The notes: a model not told the origin generated them from the letters alone. DNA of 64,000 nucleotides from Thiodiazotropha sp040791665 (GCA_040791665.1 JBFNNX010000037.1:1-64000), one strand, 5' to 3'; positions 1 to 8,184 are shown, numbered from the stretch's first letter. Numbers and translations: made by a program.

Positions 1-3
1 GTA

Positions 4-30
4 AAGCACCGGTCGATCCGGTGCTTTTCT
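4..30 (+). terminator. Intrinsic terminator upstream of infC
   Basis: A perfect 9-bp stem (AAGCACCGG at 4-12, CCGGTGCTT at 18-26) with a 5-nt loop is followed by a short T-rich tail. It probably ends the gene left of the window, which is usually thrS in this gene order (inference). It lies only about 25 bases before the infC ribosome binding site, so read-through or a promoter in or before it must feed infC. Confidence 0.7.
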
Positions 31-65
31 ACTTTTCGGGTTTGGACTTTTTGGAGGAACCGGTT

Positions 66-584
66 ATCGCTGCTGTAAAAAAGCACCGTCTGAATGATGA
101 CATAACAGCTGTTGAGGTAAGACTCATAGGAGCTGATGGTGAACAAGTAGGTGTTGTCTCGATAGAAGAGGCCCAACAGGCCGCTCAAGAGGCAGCTCTG
201 GATTTGGTGGAGATCGTGCCGAATGGGGAACCCCCCGTTTGCCGCGTCATGGACTATGGCAAGTTTCTTTTTGAACTGAAGAAGCAGAAGCAGGCCGCCA
301 AAAAGAAGCAGAAGCAGGTACACATCAAAGAGATCAAATTCAGGCCAGGGACGGGCGAAGGGGATTATCAGGTAAAACTGCGCAACCTGATACGTTTCCT
401 TGAAGACGGGGACAAGACCAAGGTGACCATGCGTTTCCGCGGTCGTGAGCACGCTCACCGCGAGTTGGGTTTGGAGCTTCTTGAACGGGTTGAAAGAGAT
501 TTGTCCGATTACGGACAGATTGAACAGAAACCCGTCATGGAGGGCCGCCAGATGGTGATGGTGCTGGGTCCTAAGAAAAAGTAA
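66..584 (+). CDS. infC: Translation initiation factor IF-3
   Basis: IF-3 binds the 30S subunit and checks start codon and initiator tRNA. The protein shows the IF-3 N domain (NDDITAVEVRLIG near the start), the conserved VCRVMDYGKF motif, a lysine-rich linker and the C domain (KEIKFRPGTGEGDYQVKLRN, RFRGREHAHRELG). No ATG fits the start. GGAGG at 53-57 is eight bases before an ATC codon at 66, giving 172 residues, close to the usual 175-180. infC of E. coli uses the rare AUU start, which IF-3 itself discriminates against for autoregulation, so an AUC start here fits the same control. A GTG at 21 lies inside the upstream terminator and is unlikely to be used. infC leads the infC-rpmI-rplT operon. 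Confidence 0.93.
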   Translation: MAAVKKHRLNDDITAVEVRLIGADGEQVGVVSIEEAQQAAQEAALDLVEIVPNGEPPVCRVMDYGKFLFELKKQKQAAKKKQKQVHIKEIKFRPGTGEGDYQVKLRNLIRFLEDGDKTKVTMRFRGREHAHRELGLELLERVERDLSDYGQIEQKPVMEGRQMVMVLGPKKK

Positions 585-629
585 CTTTCTGGCGTCACAC
601 GACGTCACAAATAGCGGAGTTTAAAGACA

Positions 630-827
630 ATGCCTAAGATTAAGACAAATCGGGGTGCGGCCAAGCGGTTTAAGCGCACCTCATCCGGTTCATTCAAACG
701 CAACTGCTCTCATCGGCGTCATATTCTGACCAAGAAGAGCACTAAGCGGAAACGCCAGTTGCGTGCCCCCAACGCCATCGCAAAATCCGATGTGGCGATC
801 GCCCGTCGCATGTTGCCCTACGCTTAA
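630..827 (+). CDS. rpmI: 50S ribosomal protein L35
   Basis: A 65-residue, strongly basic protein starting MPKIKTNRGAAKRF and ending in the L35 signature, with the lysine/arginine-rich centre (TKKSTKRKRQLR). L35 is a small component of the large ribosomal subunit. The gene sits 45 bases after infC and 22 before rplT. In E. coli this operon is repressed by L20 binding to the rpmI leader; I did not model the corresponding pseudoknot here. Confidence 0.95.
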   Translation: MPKIKTNRGAAKRFKRTSSGSFKRNCSHRRHILTKKSTKRKRQLRAPNAIAKSDVAIARRMLPYA

Positions 828-849
828 GTTAACGAATCGGATCTGAACA

Positions 850-1209
850 ATGTCAAGAGTAAAACGTGGTGTACAAGCACGCGCCCGTCATAAAAAGGTG
901 CTTGATGAAGCGAAGGGCTATTACGGAGCCCGAAGCAAGGTCTACCGTGTCGCCAAACAGGCGGTCATCAAGGCGGGCCAATACGCATACCGTGACCGTC
1001 GCCAGAAAAAGCGTCAGTTTCGCGCACTCTGGATCGCCCGTATCAATGCCGGCGCGCGTGAAAACGGTCTCTCCTACAGCCGCATGATCAACGGTTTGCA
1101 CAAGGCCGATATCGAGGTCGATCGCAAGATGCTGGCCGATCTGGCTGTTAATGACAAAACGGCATTTCGTGTGCTGGCAGAACAGGCCAAGGCCGCTCTT
1201 TCCAGCTAA
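850..1209 (+). CDS. rplT: 50S ribosomal protein L20
   Basis: A 119-residue basic protein, full family length, starting MSRVKRGVQARARHKKVL. The L20 motif region RDRRQKKRQFRALWIARINA lies at about residues 48-67. L20 binds 23S rRNA early in 50S assembly, and in E. coli it represses its own operon. It is the last ribosomal gene of the infC operon and is followed by an intrinsic terminator before pheS. Confidence 0.96.
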   Translation: MSRVKRGVQARARHKKVLDEAKGYYGARSKVYRVAKQAVIKAGQYAYRDRRQKKRQFRALWIARINAGARENGLSYSRMINGLHKADIEVDRKMLADLAVNDKTAFRVLAEQAKAALSS

Positions 1210-1260
1210 CTGCATGTCGTGAGGTCGGCTTGATTCCGACCGAATTGTGACCACAGAAAA

Positions 1261-1290
1261 GGGAAAGGCCTTGGGGCTTTTCCCTTTTTT
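1261..1290 (+). terminator. Intrinsic terminator between rplT and pheS
   Basis: GGGAAAGGCC (1261-1270), a 4-nt loop, and GGCTTTTCCC (1275-1284, one G-T wobble) are followed by six T. In enteric bacteria the pheST leader holds an attenuator with a Phe-rich leader peptide. I see no Phe-rich peptide before this hairpin, so it reads as a plain terminator. Confidence 0.8.
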
Positions 1291-1333
1291 AGTTTTGAAT
1301 ATCAAGGAAAGCGAAGAAGAATTTTGAGGTTAG

Positions 1334-2371
1334 ATGAGACAGATGGATGACTCCACGCTGGATATAGACAATCTGGTCGAGGCGGCTGAAACAGCAATCG
1401 CGGATGCGGATAGCCTGGCTTTGCTGGATGAGGTACGGGTCGGCTACCTGGGCAAAAACGGTCAGTTGACATCACAGCTGAAAAAACTCGGGACGCTGCC
1501 ACCGCAACAGAGGCCACAGGCGGGACAGGCGATCAATAATGCCAAACAGGCCTTGCAACAGGCGATCGAGTCACGCAAGGCCGAGTTGGAAAGAGAGGCG
1601 CTCAGCAAACGGCTTGCTGCCGAGAAGATCGATGTCACGCTGCCTGGGCGAGGCTTGCAGCGGGGTGGCCTGCATCCGGTGTCACGTACGTTGGAGCGCA
1701 TGGAGCGGCTGTTCGAACATGCCGGTTTCGAGACCGTGGAGGGACCGGAGATCGAAGACGACTACCACAACTTCGAAGCGCTGAATATCCCCGCACACCA
1801 TCCGGCCCGTGCGATGCATGACACATTCTACTTCGATGCCCACCTGCTGTTGCGCACCCATACTTCTCCGGTGCAGATACGCACCATGGAGAAGGGTGAG
1901 CCGCCGCTGAAGATTATTGCCCCGGGACGGGTCTATCGTTGCGATTCGGACCTTACCCACACGCCGATGTTCCATCAGGTAGAGGGCTTCCTGGTCGACC
2001 GGGATGTCTCCTTTGCCGACCTGAAAGGGGTGCTCTACGATTTTTTCAGCAGCTTTTTCGAACGCGAGCTGAAGTTGCGATTTCGTCCCTCCTATTTCCC
2101 CTTTACCGAACCTTCGGCGGAGGTCGATATCGAGTGCGTGATGTGTGGCGGTGAAGGGTGTCGGGTTTGTGGCCAAAGCGGATGGATAGAGGTACTGGGC
2201 TGCGGCATGATTCATCCGGAGGTGTTCAGGCATGTCGGCATCGACAGCGAAACCTATACCGGCTACGCCTTCGGCATGGGGGTCGAACGGATGACCATGC
2301 TGCGTTACGGGGTCAACGATTTGCGATTGTTTTTTGAAAACGATCTGCGCTTTCTGAAACAGTTTGCATAG
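1334..2371 (+). CDS. pheS: Phenylalanyl-tRNA synthetase alpha subunit
   Basis: Catalytic subunit of the alpha2-beta2 enzyme that charges tRNA-Phe. An N-terminal coiled coil (about residues 1-90) is followed by the class II core. Motif 2 is seen as FHQVEGFLVD, motif 3 as GYAFGMGVERMTMLRYG, and the conserved FRPSYFPFTEPSAEVDI segment precedes them. There are four cysteines in an ECVMCGGEGCRVCGQ stretch, a known feature of many bacterial PheS proteins. At 345 residues it is close to the usual 327-345. A second ATG at 1343 is possible. GAGG at 1326-1329 is rather close to the first ATG and rather far from the second, so the start is not certain. Confidence 0.95.
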   Translation: MRQMDDSTLDIDNLVEAAETAIADADSLALLDEVRVGYLGKNGQLTSQLKKLGTLPPQQRPQAGQAINNAKQALQQAIESRKAELEREALSKRLAAEKIDVTLPGRGLQRGGLHPVSRTLERMERLFEHAGFETVEGPEIEDDYHNFEALNIPAHHPARAMHDTFYFDAHLLLRTHTSPVQIRTMEKGEPPLKIIAPGRVYRCDSDLTHTPMFHQVEGFLVDRDVSFADLKGVLYDFFSSFFERELKLRFRPSYFPFTEPSAEVDIECVMCGGEGCRVCGQSGWIEVLGCGMIHPEVFRHVGIDSETYTGYAFGMGVERMTMLRYGVNDLRLFFENDLRFLKQFA

Positions 2372-2386
2372 GGTGAGTAGAGCGAC

Positions 2387-4765
2387 ATGAAATTCAGTGA
2401 AGCCTGGTTGCGAGAATGGGTCGATCCCTCGGTAGCCACTCGGGAACTGGCCGATCAATTGAGTATGGCGGGCCTGGAGGTCGATTCTGTTGAATCAGTG
2501 GCCGCCGACTTCAATGGCGTGGTCGTTGGCGAGGTGCTCAGCCGTGAACAACATCCCGATGCCGACAAGCTCAGCGTTTGCAGCGTGAACGTCGGAGAGG
2601 GGCAACCGCTGCAGATCGTCTGCGGCGCCGGGAATGTGGCTGCCGGCATGCGAGTGCCCGTAGCCACCGTCGGGGCGTTGCTGCCGGGTGATTTCAAGAT
2701 CAAGAAAGCGAAATTACGCGGTGTGGAGTCGTTCGGTATGATCTGTTCCGCCAGCGAGCTGGGACTGACCGAGAGTTCTGACGGGATTATGCCGTTGCCC
2801 GCCGATGCGCCTATCGGCGAGGATTTCAGAGATTATCTTCAACTCGAGGATCAAACCATCGATGTCGATCTGACGCCGGACCGGGGCGATTGCCTCGGTA
2901 TGGCGGGCATCGCCAGGGAGGTTGGCGTGATCAACCGATGTCAGGTGACGCCTCCTGCCATGCAGGCGGTCGGATCGACAATTGATGATCGGGTCGCTGT
3001 CGATCTGGAGGCGGATACGGCCTGTCCTCGTTACCTCTGCCGTGTTGTTCGTGATGTGGATGTCAATGCGGAGACGCCCCTATGGATGCAGGAACGACTG
3101 CGTCGCAGCGATATCCGCAGTCTGGGGCCTGTGGTGGATGTCACCAACTATGTGCTGCTTGAGCTGGGCCAGCCGATGCATGGCTTTGACCTGGAGCGGA
3201 TAAACGGGAGGATCCGTGTCCGTATGGCGAAGCAGGACGAAAAACTGGTCCTGATCGGTGGACAGGAGATCGATTTGGATGAAGAGACGCTGGTGATCGC
3301 TGATGCGGATCGGCCTGTGGCGCTGGCGGGGATCATGGGAGGCGATGCCTCGGCAGTGAGTGATACGACTCGCCATATTCTCTTGGAGAGCGCATTTTTC
3401 ACCCCGTTAGCCATCAGCGGAAAGGCCCGAAGCTATGGCTTGCATACGGACTCATCACACCGTTTTGAGCGTGGAGTCGATCCGCAACTTCAGGCAAAGG
3501 CGATGGAGCGTGCAACTCAACTGCTGGTCGAGATTGCCGGTGGAGAGCCGGGTCCGGTGGTGGAAGCGGCAAATGAGACGCAGATCGAGCAACGGCCGCT
3601 TATCGAGTTGAGAACAGGCCGGGTCAATAAGGTTCTGGGGATTGAGATTGAACCTGACGAAGTGGGCGATATTCTCACCCGTCTTGAGATGGAGTTAGAG
3701 AGGATGGACCAGGGGTGGCGGGTCAGGGCGCCCAGTTGCCGTTTCGATATCGCTATCGAGGAGGACCTGATCGAAGAGATTGGGCGTATCTACGGTTACG
3801 CGCGCATTCCAACCAATCGTGGTCTCTCCGCCATGGAGATGCATGATCGGCCCGAAGTCGATTTCGATCTGCACAGGGCCAAGCTGCTGCTGGTCGGGCG
3901 TGACTACCAGGAGGTGATTACCTACAGCTTTGTCAGCCCCGAGATTGAAGCCCTGGTCGATCCGCAAAAGAGCGGTATCCGTCTCGCCAATCCGATCTCT
4001 GCCGATATGTCCGTGATGCGCACTTCAACCTGGCCGGGTCTATTGCAAACGGCACGCTATAACCAATCGCGGCAACAGCAGCGGGTGCGAATCTTTGAAA
4101 GCGGGCTCTGTTTCTACAGGCAAGATGGCGAAATCAGGCAAGAGCGGGTTTTAGGCGGTCTGGTCTCGGGTGACTCTATCCCGGAGCAGTGGGGCGGAGA
4201 GAGCCGGCGTGCCGATTTTTATGACGTTAAAGCCGACGTCGAGGCGCTTCTCTCACTCACAGGACAACAGGATAGTATCAGTTTCATACCGGCCGAACAT
4301 AGTGCGCTTCATCCCGGTCAATCTGCGGAAATCACCATTTTGGGAGAAAAAGTCGGTCTGATTGGGATGTTACATCCTGAAATCGAGAAACGACTTGATC
4401 TCAATGGCGCCACCTTTCTGTTCGAGATCAAGCTGGACAAAGTGGCGCTAGGGAGGCTCCCCGCCTTTGAGAGTCTCTCCAAATATCCCTCGATCAGGCG
4501 GGATATCGCCATTGTTGTCGACAAATCGGTCACTTTCGAGTCAATTAGGAATCTTATTCGTGACGTGTCCGGCAAAATAATTACAGACATACTGTTATTT
4601 GATGTCTATACTGGGGAAAACATAGATTCGGGACGAAAAAGTCTCGCATTGGGATTGATTTTACAGGAAAAATCACACACCCTTACTGATAAAGAAGTTG
4701 ATGAAGTGGTCGCTACGGTGATAAGCCGTCTGGGCGATGATTTAGGTGCAAATCTTAGAGAGTAG
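2387..4765 (+). CDS. pheT: Phenylalanyl-tRNA synthetase beta subunit
   Basis: A 792-residue beta subunit with the expected order: an N-terminal tRNA-binding EMAP-like domain (about 40-150, with HPDADKLSVCSVNVG), the B3/B4 editing domain (about 210-385), B5 (about 400-470), the synthetase-like core and a C-terminal ferredoxin-fold anticodon-binding domain (about 695-792, SKYPSIRRDIAIVVDK). It starts 15 bases after pheS and is followed 11 bases later by ihfA, as in many gammaproteobacteria. Confidence 0.96.
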   Translation: MKFSEAWLREWVDPSVATRELADQLSMAGLEVDSVESVAADFNGVVVGEVLSREQHPDADKLSVCSVNVGEGQPLQIVCGAGNVAAGMRVPVATVGALLPGDFKIKKAKLRGVESFGMICSASELGLTESSDGIMPLPADAPIGEDFRDYLQLEDQTIDVDLTPDRGDCLGMAGIAREVGVINRCQVTPPAMQAVGSTIDDRVAVDLEADTACPRYLCRVVRDVDVNAETPLWMQERLRRSDIRSLGPVVDVTNYVLLELGQPMHGFDLERINGRIRVRMAKQDEKLVLIGGQEIDLDEETLVIADADRPVALAGIMGGDASAVSDTTRHILLESAFFTPLAISGKARSYGLHTDSSHRFERGVDPQLQAKAMERATQLLVEIAGGEPGPVVEAANETQIEQRPLIELRTGRVNKVLGIEIEPDEVGDILTRLEMELERMDQGWRVRAPSCRFDIAIEEDLIEEIGRIYGYARIPTNRGLSAMEMHDRPEVDFDLHRAKLLLVGRDYQEVITYSFVSPEIEALVDPQKSGIRLANPISADMSVMRTSTWPGLLQTARYNQSRQQQRVRIFESGLCFYRQDGEIRQERVLGGLVSGDSIPEQWGGESRRADFYDVKADVEALLSLTGQQDSISFIPAEHSALHPGQSAEITILGEKVGLIGMLHPEIEKRLDLNGATFLFEIKLDKVALGRLPAFESLSKYPSIRRDIAIVVDKSVTFESIRNLIRDVSGKIITDILLFDVYTGENIDSGRKSLALGLILQEKSHTLTDKEVDEVVATVISRLGDDLGANLRE

Positions 4766-4776
4766 GGTAGACGGAG

Positions 4777-5079
4777 ATGGCATTAACAAAAGCAGATATG
4801 GCCGCCAGGCTCTTCGACGAGCTTGGTCTGAACAAACGTGAGGCCAAAGAGATGGTGGAGATGTTCTTTGAGGAGATCCGTCAATCTCTTGAAAGAGGAG
4901 GACAGGTCAAACTTTCCGGGTTCGGAAATTTCGATCTGCGCGAGAAAAAACAACGGCCTGGGCGTAACCCGAAAACCGGAAAGGAGATCCCCATCTCCGC
5001 CCGTCGAGTGGTTACTTTCAGACCCGGTCAAAAATTGAAGGCACGAGTGGAAGCCTATGCTGGATCCGAGCAGCAGTAA
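4777..5079 (+). CDS. ihfA: Integration host factor subunit alpha
   Basis: A 100-residue nucleoid protein that bends DNA as a heterodimer with IhfB. It starts MALTKADMAARLFDELGL and carries the HU/IHF signature (KLSGFGNFDLREKKQRPGRN) with the intercalating proline-bearing beta arm (RPGRNPKTGKEIPI). A GGAG site lies just before the ATG. The pheT-ihfA neighbourhood distinguishes it from hupA, hupB and ihfB. Confidence 0.95.
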   Translation: MALTKADMAARLFDELGLNKREAKEMVEMFFEEIRQSLERGGQVKLSGFGNFDLREKKQRPGRNPKTGKEIPISARRVVTFRPGQKLKARVEAYAGSEQQ

Positions 5080-5416
5080 TTTAGATCTACCCGCGATTCC
5101 GGGTAAAAGGTATTTTACCATTGGTGAGGTCAGTGACCTCTGTCAGGTGAAACCCCATGTACTGCGTTATTGGGAGCAGGAGTTCCCGCAACTGAAACCT
5201 GTCAAGCGGCGCGGTAACAGACGTTACTATCAACGCCATGATGTGCTCATGATCAGGCAGATTCGCAGTCTCCTGTATGAGCAGGGGTTTACCATCGGTG
5301 GTGCACGACAGCAGCTCTCAGGCGATACAGCAAAAGAGGATCTGCAGCAGAGCCAGCAGATCGTCAAACAGTTGCGCAGCGAACTCGAAGAAGTTCTGCA
5401 TATCCTTAAAAGATAA
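5057..5416 (+). CDS. MerR family transcriptional regulator
   Basis: A 119-residue protein with a MerR winged helix at about residues 17-85 (YFTIGEVSDLCQVKPHVLRY, then the RRGNRRYY wing) and a C-terminal coiled coil (EDLQQSQQIVKQLRSELEEV) for dimerisation. It has no C-terminal ligand domain and no cysteine cluster for metal sensing. Its first 23 bases overlap the end of ihfA, so translation is probably coupled. A short MerR-like gene directly after ihfA is widely conserved in gammaproteobacteria; its target is not known to me. Confidence 0.85.
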   Translation: MLDPSSSNLDLPAIPGKRYFTIGEVSDLCQVKPHVLRYWEQEFPQLKPVKRRGNRRYYQRHDVLMIRQIRSLLYEQGFTIGGARQQLSGDTAKEDLQQSQQIVKQLRSELEEVLHILKR

Positions 5417-5429
5417 AGCCCATCTCAGA

Positions 5430-5458
5430 TTGACATAGGCCGATTAACTGCCTAGTAT
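5430..5458 (+). promoter_or_regulatory. Sigma-70 promoter for tRNA-Pro
   Basis: A perfect -35 box TTGACA (5430-5435), a 17-base spacer and a -10 box TAGTAT (5453-5458) precede the tRNA by 11 bases. This is a strong consensus-like promoter, as expected for a stable RNA gene. Confidence 0.75.
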
Positions 5459-5469
5459 TGCCGCTCTTT

Positions 5470-5546
5470 CCGGGCGTAGCGCAGTCTGGTAGCGCACTAC
5501 AATGGGGTTGTAGGGGTCGGGTGTTCGAATCACCCCGCCCGGACCA
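5470..5546 (+). tRNA. tRNA-Pro (anticodon GGG)
   Basis: A 77-base cloverleaf. The acceptor stem CCGGGCG pairs with CGCCCGG, and the D arm is GCGC/GCGC. The anticodon stem CTACA/TGTAG encloses loop ATGGGGT, giving anticodon GGG, which reads CCC and CCU. The T arm is GGGTG-TTCGAAT-CACCC, followed by A and an encoded CCA. It stands alone between its own promoter and terminator. Confidence 0.97.
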
Positions 5547-5554
5547 AATAAATA

Positions 5555-5583
5555 GGGTTACCTGTCTCAGGTAGCCCTTTTTT
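5555..5583 (+). terminator. Intrinsic terminator after tRNA-Pro
   Basis: GGGTTACCTG (5555-5564) and CAGGTAGCCC (5568-5577) form a 10-bp stem with one G-T wobble around a 3-base loop, followed by six T. Confidence 0.9.
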
Positions 5584-5652
5584 CTACCCGCCTGCTCCCG
5601 GATTGGGGTGACCGATCAACATCAATCCACTATCAGGGCGCCATTGTTTCTT

Positions 5653-5778
5653 AACCACGAATGAACGCGAATATACGCAAATTGATTTTGACGAAATTTC
5701 GCAGAGTATTGAGCAGCAACCATTCACATCCTCATACCATTAGCGAAAATTTGCGGTGATTCGCGTCCATTTGCGGCT
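5653..5778. repeat. Inverted-repeat intergenic element, copy 1
   Basis: A 126-bp stretch is bounded by 31-base arms (5653-5683 and 5748-5778) that match in 24 of 31 positions as inverted repeats. The shared core of the arms is ATGnACGCGAAT followed by CGCAAATT. It has no coding content. A related, longer element lies at 58575-58791. The form resembles a MITE or other dispersed palindromic intergenic repeat, or a transcript that folds into one long hairpin. Confidence 0.65.
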
Positions 5779-5836
5779 CGCATAAAAAAGGCTGCCTTGC
5801 GGCAGCCTCATTACCTAGATTGATAAAATAACAGGT

Positions 5837-6508
5837 CTATTTATTGACGGTGGTAAGTCCCAAGCTGACCCAGTCCTGCATGCCGCCGCGATACCACTTC
5901 AGCTTATAGGCAGGGTATCCGAGCTTGATCAGGGTCTTGATGTTGGTAGACGACTGTGGACACCAGATACCGTTACAGAACATCACCAGGGTCTTGGCAT
6001 TGCGAAAGTCGAGATTGCCGTCAACTTCCTGAACCCCGAGTTGGTCTACCAATATGTCATGTATGCCTTCCGCTTCAGCGGCGACTTCGAAGGTGCCCTG
6101 CAGATCCACGTTGATCCTGTTCCAGGGGATGTTTACCGAACCGGGAATAGTGCCGCGGATAATCCAGTCCGGGGTACGGGAATCGATAACCATGACCTTG
6201 CGGTCACCGTCACCGATTCTCTTCAGGTAGCCGAGAACCTCCAGCTCACCTACTGTTTCCACACCGGCGGCAACGGTCGAGGGCTGGATACAGAAGGGGG
6301 GGCAGTGGCGAGAAACCTTGGCGAATGTACCCGGGATTTTCGCGTCTTTGTCTGACGCACGGGTGATAATCACCTTTTCGCCACTGTGTATCACTTCAAC
6401 GGCTTGCAGTCCGGGCGTGATCTGATTGCCATCGGCAGCGAGTAGTTGGGACGAGAGTGCAACGCCACTGACAAGTACGGTAAGCATGAGTGCTTTGACA
6501 AACTTCAT
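5837..6508 (-). CDS. soxL: Periplasmic rhodanese-like protein SoxL
   Basis: A 223-residue protein with a Sec signal peptide (about residues 1-24, ending SSQLLAAD). A rhodanese domain covers roughly 85-220, with VMVIDSRTPDWIIRGTIPGS and the active-site loop CNGIWCPQS, where the first Cys is the likely persulfide carrier. Two further cysteines (HCPPFC) lie before the domain. In Allochromatium vinosum a rhodanese, SoxL, ends the soxXAKL operon, and the same order here supports the name. Its proposed role is sulfur transfer during Sox-dependent thiosulfate oxidation. A good AGGA site precedes the ATG. It is 25 bases after soxK. Confidence 0.82.
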   Translation of the reverse strand: MKFVKALMLTVLVSGVALSSQLLAADGNQITPGLQAVEVIHSGEKVIITRASDKDAKIPGTFAKVSRHCPPFCIQPSTVAAGVETVGELEVLGYLKRIGDGDRKVMVIDSRTPDWIIRGTIPGSVNIPWNRINVDLQGTFEVAAEAEGIHDILVDQLGVQEVDGNLDFRNAKTLVMFCNGIWCPQSSTNIKTLIKLGYPAYKLKWYRGGMQDWVSLGLTTVNK

Positions 6509-6533
6509 TATGTCTTCCTCCAGGCGTTAGCCA

Positions 6534-6866
6534 TTATTTGTAGTGTAGGTATGAGGGCATTTTCAAATCTTTCTGGGACATTGCCTGTTCATAACCCAAG
6601 TGACCCTGTTTGGCGGCCTTGTTTGCAAGCTTGGCGGCCGACACAAAATCGCCTTTCTTCAGCAGTTGCTTTGCCTTTTTGATCATTTTACCTGTATCTC
6701 GCCATTCACCGCCAACACTGGCTGCCTGTTTTCTGGCTTCATCCGCGGCCTCGATCAATTTTTTGACCTTCTCGGCAGAGGCTTCATCTGCCATCGACGT
6801 GGTTGCAAGGCCTGAACCTAATATCCAGACCAGCAAACTTGAAAAGAGAACTGATTTTTTGTGCAT
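6534..6866 (-). CDS. soxK: SoxAX-binding protein SoxK
   Basis: A 110-residue exported protein with a signal peptide ending near TTSMADEA and a helical, lysine-rich mature part. The segment GGEWRDTGKMIKKAKQLLKK and the following LANKAAKQGHLGYEQAM are characteristic of the SoxK/SAXB family. SAXB binds SoxAX and stimulates its activity in anoxygenic phototrophs and related chemotrophs. It lies between soxA and soxL as in A. vinosum. Confidence 0.8.
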   Translation of the reverse strand: MHKKSVLFSSLLVWILGSGLATTSMADEASAEKVKKLIEAADEARKQAASVGGEWRDTGKMIKKAKQLLKKGDFVSAAKLANKAAKQGHLGYEQAMSQKDLKMPSYLHYK

Positions 6867-6920
6867 CGCTTTTTACTCCGATCGCGTAAATCTTTTTTAG
6901 CAGTTAGCTGGTTGCATTTA

Positions 6921-7760
6921 CTACTTTCTGGCACCAGGACCGTTTAACGGCAGACCGTTGCTCATGTAGGTGAGGAAGTACTCGAGATTGCGATACTCTT
7001 CACCATGGGCCTTGAATGGCTTTGCTCGAACCTGCTTGTTACAACCGGTGAATCGACGATGCAGTGTGCCAACGGTACCCCATTTGGAACGATAGACGGG
7101 GAAGTGGGTGGTGTGCCCGAGTGCAGGGCTGAGGATCTCTGTTCGCAGAATCATACCGGCATTCTGCAGATGGCAGTGTGCACAGGCAAAATTGAGTTGG
7201 CCACGACGGGTATAGTAGAACTTTTTGCCAGCCTCGTAGGCCTCAAGGGCGCGGGGATCATCGGTGGGAATCTCCACATTGGTGATCTGACCGCGTGATT
7301 CAAAGGCTAAATATGAGAGGATGTCATTAATCGGCCCCTTCTTATATTTCAAGGGCTTCTCGCCGTTTGCCTTGAGACAGTTGTTGAGGGCCAAAGGCAG
7401 CGTCATGACCATGCCTTTTTCCTTGTCCCAGCTCGGATATTTTCCGGCGAGGGCGGGACCGTCCGGAAAGCAGTCCTTGAATGTCTTGCCGTTGGCGAAG
7501 GGTTTTTCCCACATTGCCTGGCCTTCATCGATGAATGGCTCATAGGGTGGAAACTCTTCGATGGCTTCCCAGTTTTCTCGGCCCACCGGGTCGATTGCAT
7601 AGGCGCCATTGATGTAATCGGTAGTCTCTACATTGGGAAAGCGTTTTTTATAAAAATCCTGGAAGGCCTGTAGGTCCTCCTCAGGGGTAGTTGCCTGTAC
7701 TGCAGTGAAAAAACAGCAGCTTATAACCGTCGCGGTTAATTGACGAAATAGTTGTTTCAT
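6921..7760 (-). CDS. soxA: Sulfur-oxidising c-type cytochrome SoxA (monoheme)
   Basis: With SoxX this forms the cytochrome that joins thiosulfate to the SoxY carrier cysteine. It is 279 residues with a signal peptide (about 1-23). It has one heme motif, CAHCH, at about 197-201. The second heme of diheme SoxA is replaced by two single cysteines (FKDCFPDG and ALNNCLKANG), which in monoheme SoxA form a disulfide. A later cysteine (RRFTGCNKQVRAKP) matches the active-site Cys heme ligand that is persulfidated in known structures. It begins 52 bases after soxX. Confidence 0.92.
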   Translation of the reverse strand: MKQLFRQLTATVISCCFFTAVQATTPEEDLQAFQDFYKKRFPNVETTDYINGAYAIDPVGRENWEAIEEFPPYEPFIDEGQAMWEKPFANGKTFKDCFPDGPALAGKYPSWDKEKGMVMTLPLALNNCLKANGEKPLKYKKGPINDILSYLAFESRGQITNVEIPTDDPRALEAYEAGKKFYYTRRGQLNFACAHCHLQNAGMILRTEILSPALGHTTHFPVYRSKWGTVGTLHRRFTGCNKQVRAKPFKAHGEEYRNLEYFLTYMSNGLPLNGPGARK

Positions 7761-7812
7761 GATCTTTCAATCCTCAAGGGAGTTGCTGTCTGGGGTAAAA
7801 ATCGCGGGAACA

Positions 7813-8184
7813 CTAGAGTGTCCAGACGTACTCGACGACTTTTTCGAAATCAGCTTCGGAGAGGATTCCGTGTTTGCCGAAAGGAGGCATGGCCGATTCG
7901 GGGTTCTTGATGGTTGCATCCCAAATTTGCAGGCGCAGATCCTCCTTTTTCGGAAAGCGGGATTGCATCGCGACCAATGCAGGTGCGATGTTACCCGGGG
8001 AAGGCGCACCGATAATATTGTGACATGCGAGGCAATTCCCTTTTTTTCTGTCAAAGGCAATCTTCTTTCCCTCCGCGACGGCATTGCCTCCTTCGGCGAA
8101 GATTGCAGGGGAGACCAGAAACTGGCCGGCTAGGACGCTTATCGCGCCGGCCATTCCTATCCACTTTTTGGTGTTACCAATCAT
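7813..8184 (-). CDS. soxX: Sulfur-oxidising c-type cytochrome SoxX
   Basis: A 123-residue monoheme cytochrome c with a signal peptide (about 1-30, ending SPAIFAEGG). The heme motif is CLACH in the segment KKGNCLACHNIIGAP, and the likely distal Met lies in AMPPFGKHG, with a C-terminal helix. It pairs with SoxA. It is the first gene of the minus-strand soxXAKL run. The 281 bases upstream (8185-8465) separate it from a divergent GIY-YIG gene and must hold the sox promoter. I see a loose palindrome around 8324-8341 but no recognisable operator. No soxB lies beside it. Confidence 0.92.
   Translation of the reverse strand: MIGNTKKWIGMAGAISVLAGQFLVSPAIFAEGGNAVAEGKKIAFDRKKGNCLACHNIIGAPSPGNIAPALVAMQSRFPKKEDLRLQIWDATIKNPESAMPPFGKHGILSEADFEKVVEYVWTL

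Noticed and set aside
1210..1333. Possible pheM-type leader peptide and attenuator before pheST
   Set aside because: There is a terminator but no short frame rich in Phe codons before it.
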